63,162 bases of DNA from Streptomyces sp. STR69 (GTDB lineage: Bacteria; Actinomycetota; Actinomycetes; Streptomycetales; Streptomycetaceae): the NCBI RefSeq assembly GCF_024519455.1, contig NZ_JALJRY010000006.1, positions 349,835 through 412,996 on the forward strand, in the 5' to 3' direction. Both the position numbers and the translations under genes were made by a program. Below the pieces are notes generated by a model, which saw nothing but the letters and a program-made list of their open reading frames with translations, was not told the DNA's origin and searched no databases. Positions 61,138 to 63,162 of the stretch are shown here, one piece after another; position 1 is the stretch's first letter; each line of letters begins with the position of its first letter.

Positions 61138-62462
61138 CCCTGTACCCGCTCTCTCTGTGCCCGCAGCAGGCCCTGGAACCAGCCGTACGACGCCTTCGGA
61201 GTGCGCGCCTGCGTCTCGTAGTCGACGTGGACGAGGCCGAAGCGGCGCTCGTAGCCCTCCGCCCACTCGAAGTTGTCGAGGAGCGACCACACGAAGTAGC
61301 CGCGGACGTCCACGCCCGCCTCCAACGCCCCGTGCAGCGCCCGGACATGGCCGTCGAGGTAGGCGATCCGGTCCTGGTCGTCGACGCCGTCGTAGGAGCA
61401 GCCGTTCTCGGTGATGACGACGGGCGGGAGGCGGTCGCCGTAGCGGTCGCGGAAGGTGGTGAGGAGTTCGGTGAGGCCCTCGGGGACCACCGGCCAGCCG
61501 AAGTCCGTGACCGGGACGCCCTCGATCTCCCTTACGGAGAAGGGGAGTTCGGCGGGGAGAGTCAGTCCGCCGAACTCGATCTCCGCGCCCTGGGGTGCTC
61601 CGACCCGGCTCGGCGCGTAGTAGTTGATGCCGTACCAGTCGATCGGCTCGGCGATCACCTTCAGGTCGGACTCCACGTCACCGGGCATCAACTCACCCAG
61701 CCCTGAGGGGTATTCGCCGAGGAGCAGGGGGTCGGCGAACAGGCGGTTCAGGAGCAGGTCGTAGAAGTTCGCGGCCTCGACGTCCTCCGGCTCCTGCGAG
61801 GCCGGCCAGGTCGGGCCGTGCGAGTTGGCGATCCCGATGTCGGTGGCACCGGCCGCGCGCAGGGCCCGTACCGCCAGGCCGTGGGCCAGGAGTTGGTGGT
61901 GGGCGACCGGGAGCGCGTCGAACAGCAACTCCTTGCCCGGTGCGTGGGCGCCCAGCGCGTGTCCCAACAGGGTGTGTTCGGCGGGCTCGTTGAGGGTGAT
62001 CCACTTCTTCACCCGGTCGCCCAGGCGGTCGGCGACCACCGACACGTACTCGGCGAAACGCGAGGCCGTGTCCCTCTGCAACCAGTCCTGGGTGACCGGG
62101 AGATCCCAGTGGAAGAGGGTCGGGACCGGACGTACGCCCGCCGCGAGCAGGTCGTCGACGAGACGGTCGTAGAAGTCGAGGCCGCCGGGGGAGTTGACGC
62201 GCGGCCAGGAGATCGAGAAGCGGTACGCGTCCACGCCCAGGTCGGCCAGGAGGGCCACGTCCTCGCCGTGGCGGTGGAAGTGGTCGCAGGCCACCGCCGC
62301 CGTCGAACCGTCCTTGATCCGGCCCGGCTCGGCCTCGAACACGTCCCAGACGGAGGGCTCGCGCTCGTCGGCCGCACCCTCGATCTGGTGGGCCGAGGTC
62401 GAGACACCCCAGAGGAAATCGGCCGGGAACCGGGGTATCGGATTGCCTGCATCAGTCGCCAT
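61134..62462 (-). CDS. GH1 beta-glucosidase
   Basis: 442 residues of glycoside hydrolase family 1. The acid/base E159 is in TLNEP and the nucleophile E352 in ITENG; FPADFLWGVSTSAHQIEGA is the N-terminal signature, and the barrel continues to WAEGYERRFGLVHVD. It hydrolyses beta-glucosides in the cytoplasm (no signal peptide). The MFS gene follows with a four-base overlap. ATG 62462 is used; 62474 is possible. Confidence 0.94.
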   Translation of the reverse strand: MATDAGNPIPRFPADFLWGVSTSAHQIEGAADEREPSVWDVFEAEPGRIKDGSTAAVACDHFHRHGEDVALLADLGVDAYRFSISWPRVNSPGGLDFYDRLVDDLLAAGVRPVPTLFHWDLPVTQDWLQRDTASRFAEYVSVVADRLGDRVKKWITLNEPAEHTLLGHALGAHAPGKELLFDALPVAHHQLLAHGLAVRALRAAGATDIGIANSHGPTWPASQEPEDVEAANFYDLLLNRLFADPLLLGEYPSGLGELMPGDVESDLKVIAEPIDWYGINYYAPSRVGAPQGAEIEFGGLTLPAELPFSVREIEGVPVTDFGWPVVPEGLTELLTTFRDRYGDRLPPVVITENGCSYDGVDDQDRIAYLDGHVRALHGALEAGVDVRGYFVWSLLDNFEWAEGYERRFGLVHVDYETQARTPKASYGWFQGLLRAQRERVQG

Positions 62463-62520
62463 GCGCCGGATCATCCGTACCGGTGGTAACGGGTGTCAAC
62501 GGGCGGGCGTGAACAAGCAG

Positions 62521-62787
62521 TTACGCACCTTCCTTCAACACCCTCTGGATCAGCGTCCGTTGCTCCTCCGTGAGCCTGGGGTCGGCCGTGTACACGGTCT
62601 TCCCGTCCACCGTGATCTCGTAGTGGAAGCCGTCCGGGACACCGGACTTCGGCGTGCGCTGGCCGTCGGCGACCGCCCGCTCGGCCAGCGCGTGCCACTC
62701 ATGGGCGTCGGGCCGCGCCGAGGTGTCGACCTCGCCGCGGCGCTCGATGCCACCGAACCCACCCGTGCGCCGTACCTGAATACGCAT
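62521..62787 (-). CDS. Emfourin-like protease inhibitor
   Basis: 88 residues with the look of emfourin, the inhibitor of protealysin (an M4 metalloprotease): QVRRTGGFGGIER at the N-terminus, ALAERAVADGQ, and YEITVDGKTVYTAD near the C-terminus. It is 44 bases downstream of an M4 protease gene on the same strand, the expected arrangement. It probably acts in the cytoplasm, as no signal peptide is seen. Confidence 0.8.
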   Translation of the reverse strand: MRIQVRRTGGFGGIERRGEVDTSARPDAHEWHALAERAVADGQRTPKSGVPDGFHYEITVDGKTVYTADPRLTEEQRTLIQRVLKEGA

Positions 62788-62831
62788 GGGTCCTGTCTAG
62801 TACGGATACGGGTCCGGCGCGACTGCCGCGG

Positions 62832-63162
62832 TTACGAGGTCGGCACCCCGACCTGTTCCCACGCCTTCTGTACGGCCTGGAGCTCCTCGCCGCCGTCCCC
62901 GAACCGGGTCTTCGCGGCGGCGACGGTGAGGGTGGCGAAGTCGGTGAACAGGGCGTCCTTCTTGAGTTCGCCGCCGGTCAGGACGTCGTACCAGATCTGG
63001 CCGGCCTTCTCCCAGGCGTGTCCGCCGAGCGCGTCGGCGACCAGGTAGAAGGCGTGGTTGGGGATGCCGGAGTTGAGGTGCACACCGCCGTTGTCGCGCC
63101 CGGTCTTGATGAAGCCGTCCATCGTCGCGGGCTGCGGGTCCTTGCCGAGGGCGTCGTCGTCG
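62832..63162 (-). CDS. M4 family metalloprotease, C-terminal part
   Basis: The last 109 residues of a thermolysin-like protease; the frame is open to the window edge. The segment DNGGVHLNSGIPNHAFY carries the catalytic His region of M4 enzymes (NGGVHxNSGIPN). The HExxH zinc motif and N-terminal parts are outside. Together with the inhibitor next to it, this is the protealysin-like arrangement. Confidence 0.88.
   Translation of the reverse strand, partial: DDDALGKDPQPATMDGFIKTGRDNGGVHLNSGIPNHAFYLVADALGGHAWEKAGQIWYDVLTGGELKKDALFTDFATLTVAAAKTRFGDGGEELQAVQKAWEQVGVPTS

Overview
This 63 kb window is very GC-rich, uses GTG and sometimes TTG as start codons, and is densely packed with genes. It looks like chromosomal core DNA of a Streptomyces or a close relative. 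The order leuS, degV, comEA, comEC, holA, rpsT (divergent), lepA, then hemW, hrcA, dnaJ, rsmE, tricorn protease, rnz, then phoH, ybeY, CNNM protein, era is what I expect from Streptomyces. That identification comes from gene content and recalled families, not from a database search. I see no prophage, insertion sequence, CRISPR array or biosynthetic cluster.

Layout. 1-3.1 kb: the 3' end of tRNA-Ala(GGC) and a two-gene minus-strand operon pairing a two-heme, ferric-reductase-like membrane protein with a NuoF-like/ferredoxin fusion. 3.3-6.5 kb: leuS behind a ribosome-mediated attenuator with a three-leucine leader peptide. 6.6-14.6 kb: a DivIVA-free membrane-anchored helical protein, a DegV protein, the ComEA/ComEC DNA-uptake pair, an arylamine N-acetyltransferase, a small acidic protein and HolA. 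14.8-19.3 kb: rpsT, lepA and a long-chain acyl-CoA ligase. 19.3-26.1 kb: a signalling island with a response regulator, a 1384-residue poly-HAMP hybrid histidine kinase and a divergent RsbW/GAF/PP2C protein, resembling the OsaB/OsaA/OsaC set in architecture. 26.1-31.3 kb: hemW, a convergent MBL/DUF3097 pair, and hrcA-dnaJ under a CIRCE operator. 31.4-40 kb: a nitronate monooxygenase-like enzyme, rsmE, a VOC protein, a lipoprotein, tricorn protease, a HIT protein, RNase Z and adenine/adenosine deaminase. 40-48 kb: an MFS exporter, a secreted S12 hydrolase, a glucarate catabolic unit (IclR regulator, KdgD, GudD), a PfkB-type kinase and an orphan CoxM-like FAD protein. 48.4-52 kb: phoH, ybeY, a CNNM/CorC-type protein, an MmcQ/YjbR-like protein and a catalytically dead cytidine-deaminase-like protein.

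The most unusual part is 52.2-57.0 kb, which separates the deaminase relic from era. It holds a secreted three-gene cassette (a small secreted protein, a protein with a C-terminal WxL-like domain, and a DUF916/WxL-interacting-like membrane protein), followed by an amtB-glnK operon that lacks glnD. The WxL-like cassette is the best candidate for an undescribed system here. It is probably a cell-surface complex in a sporulating actinomycete, related to one studied in Firmicutes.

58-63.2 kb: an XRE/MmyB-type regulator divergent from an NAD-dependent epimerase, an MFS sugar transporter with a GH1 beta-glucosidase, an emfourin-like protease inhibitor and the cut 3' end of an M4 metalloprotease.
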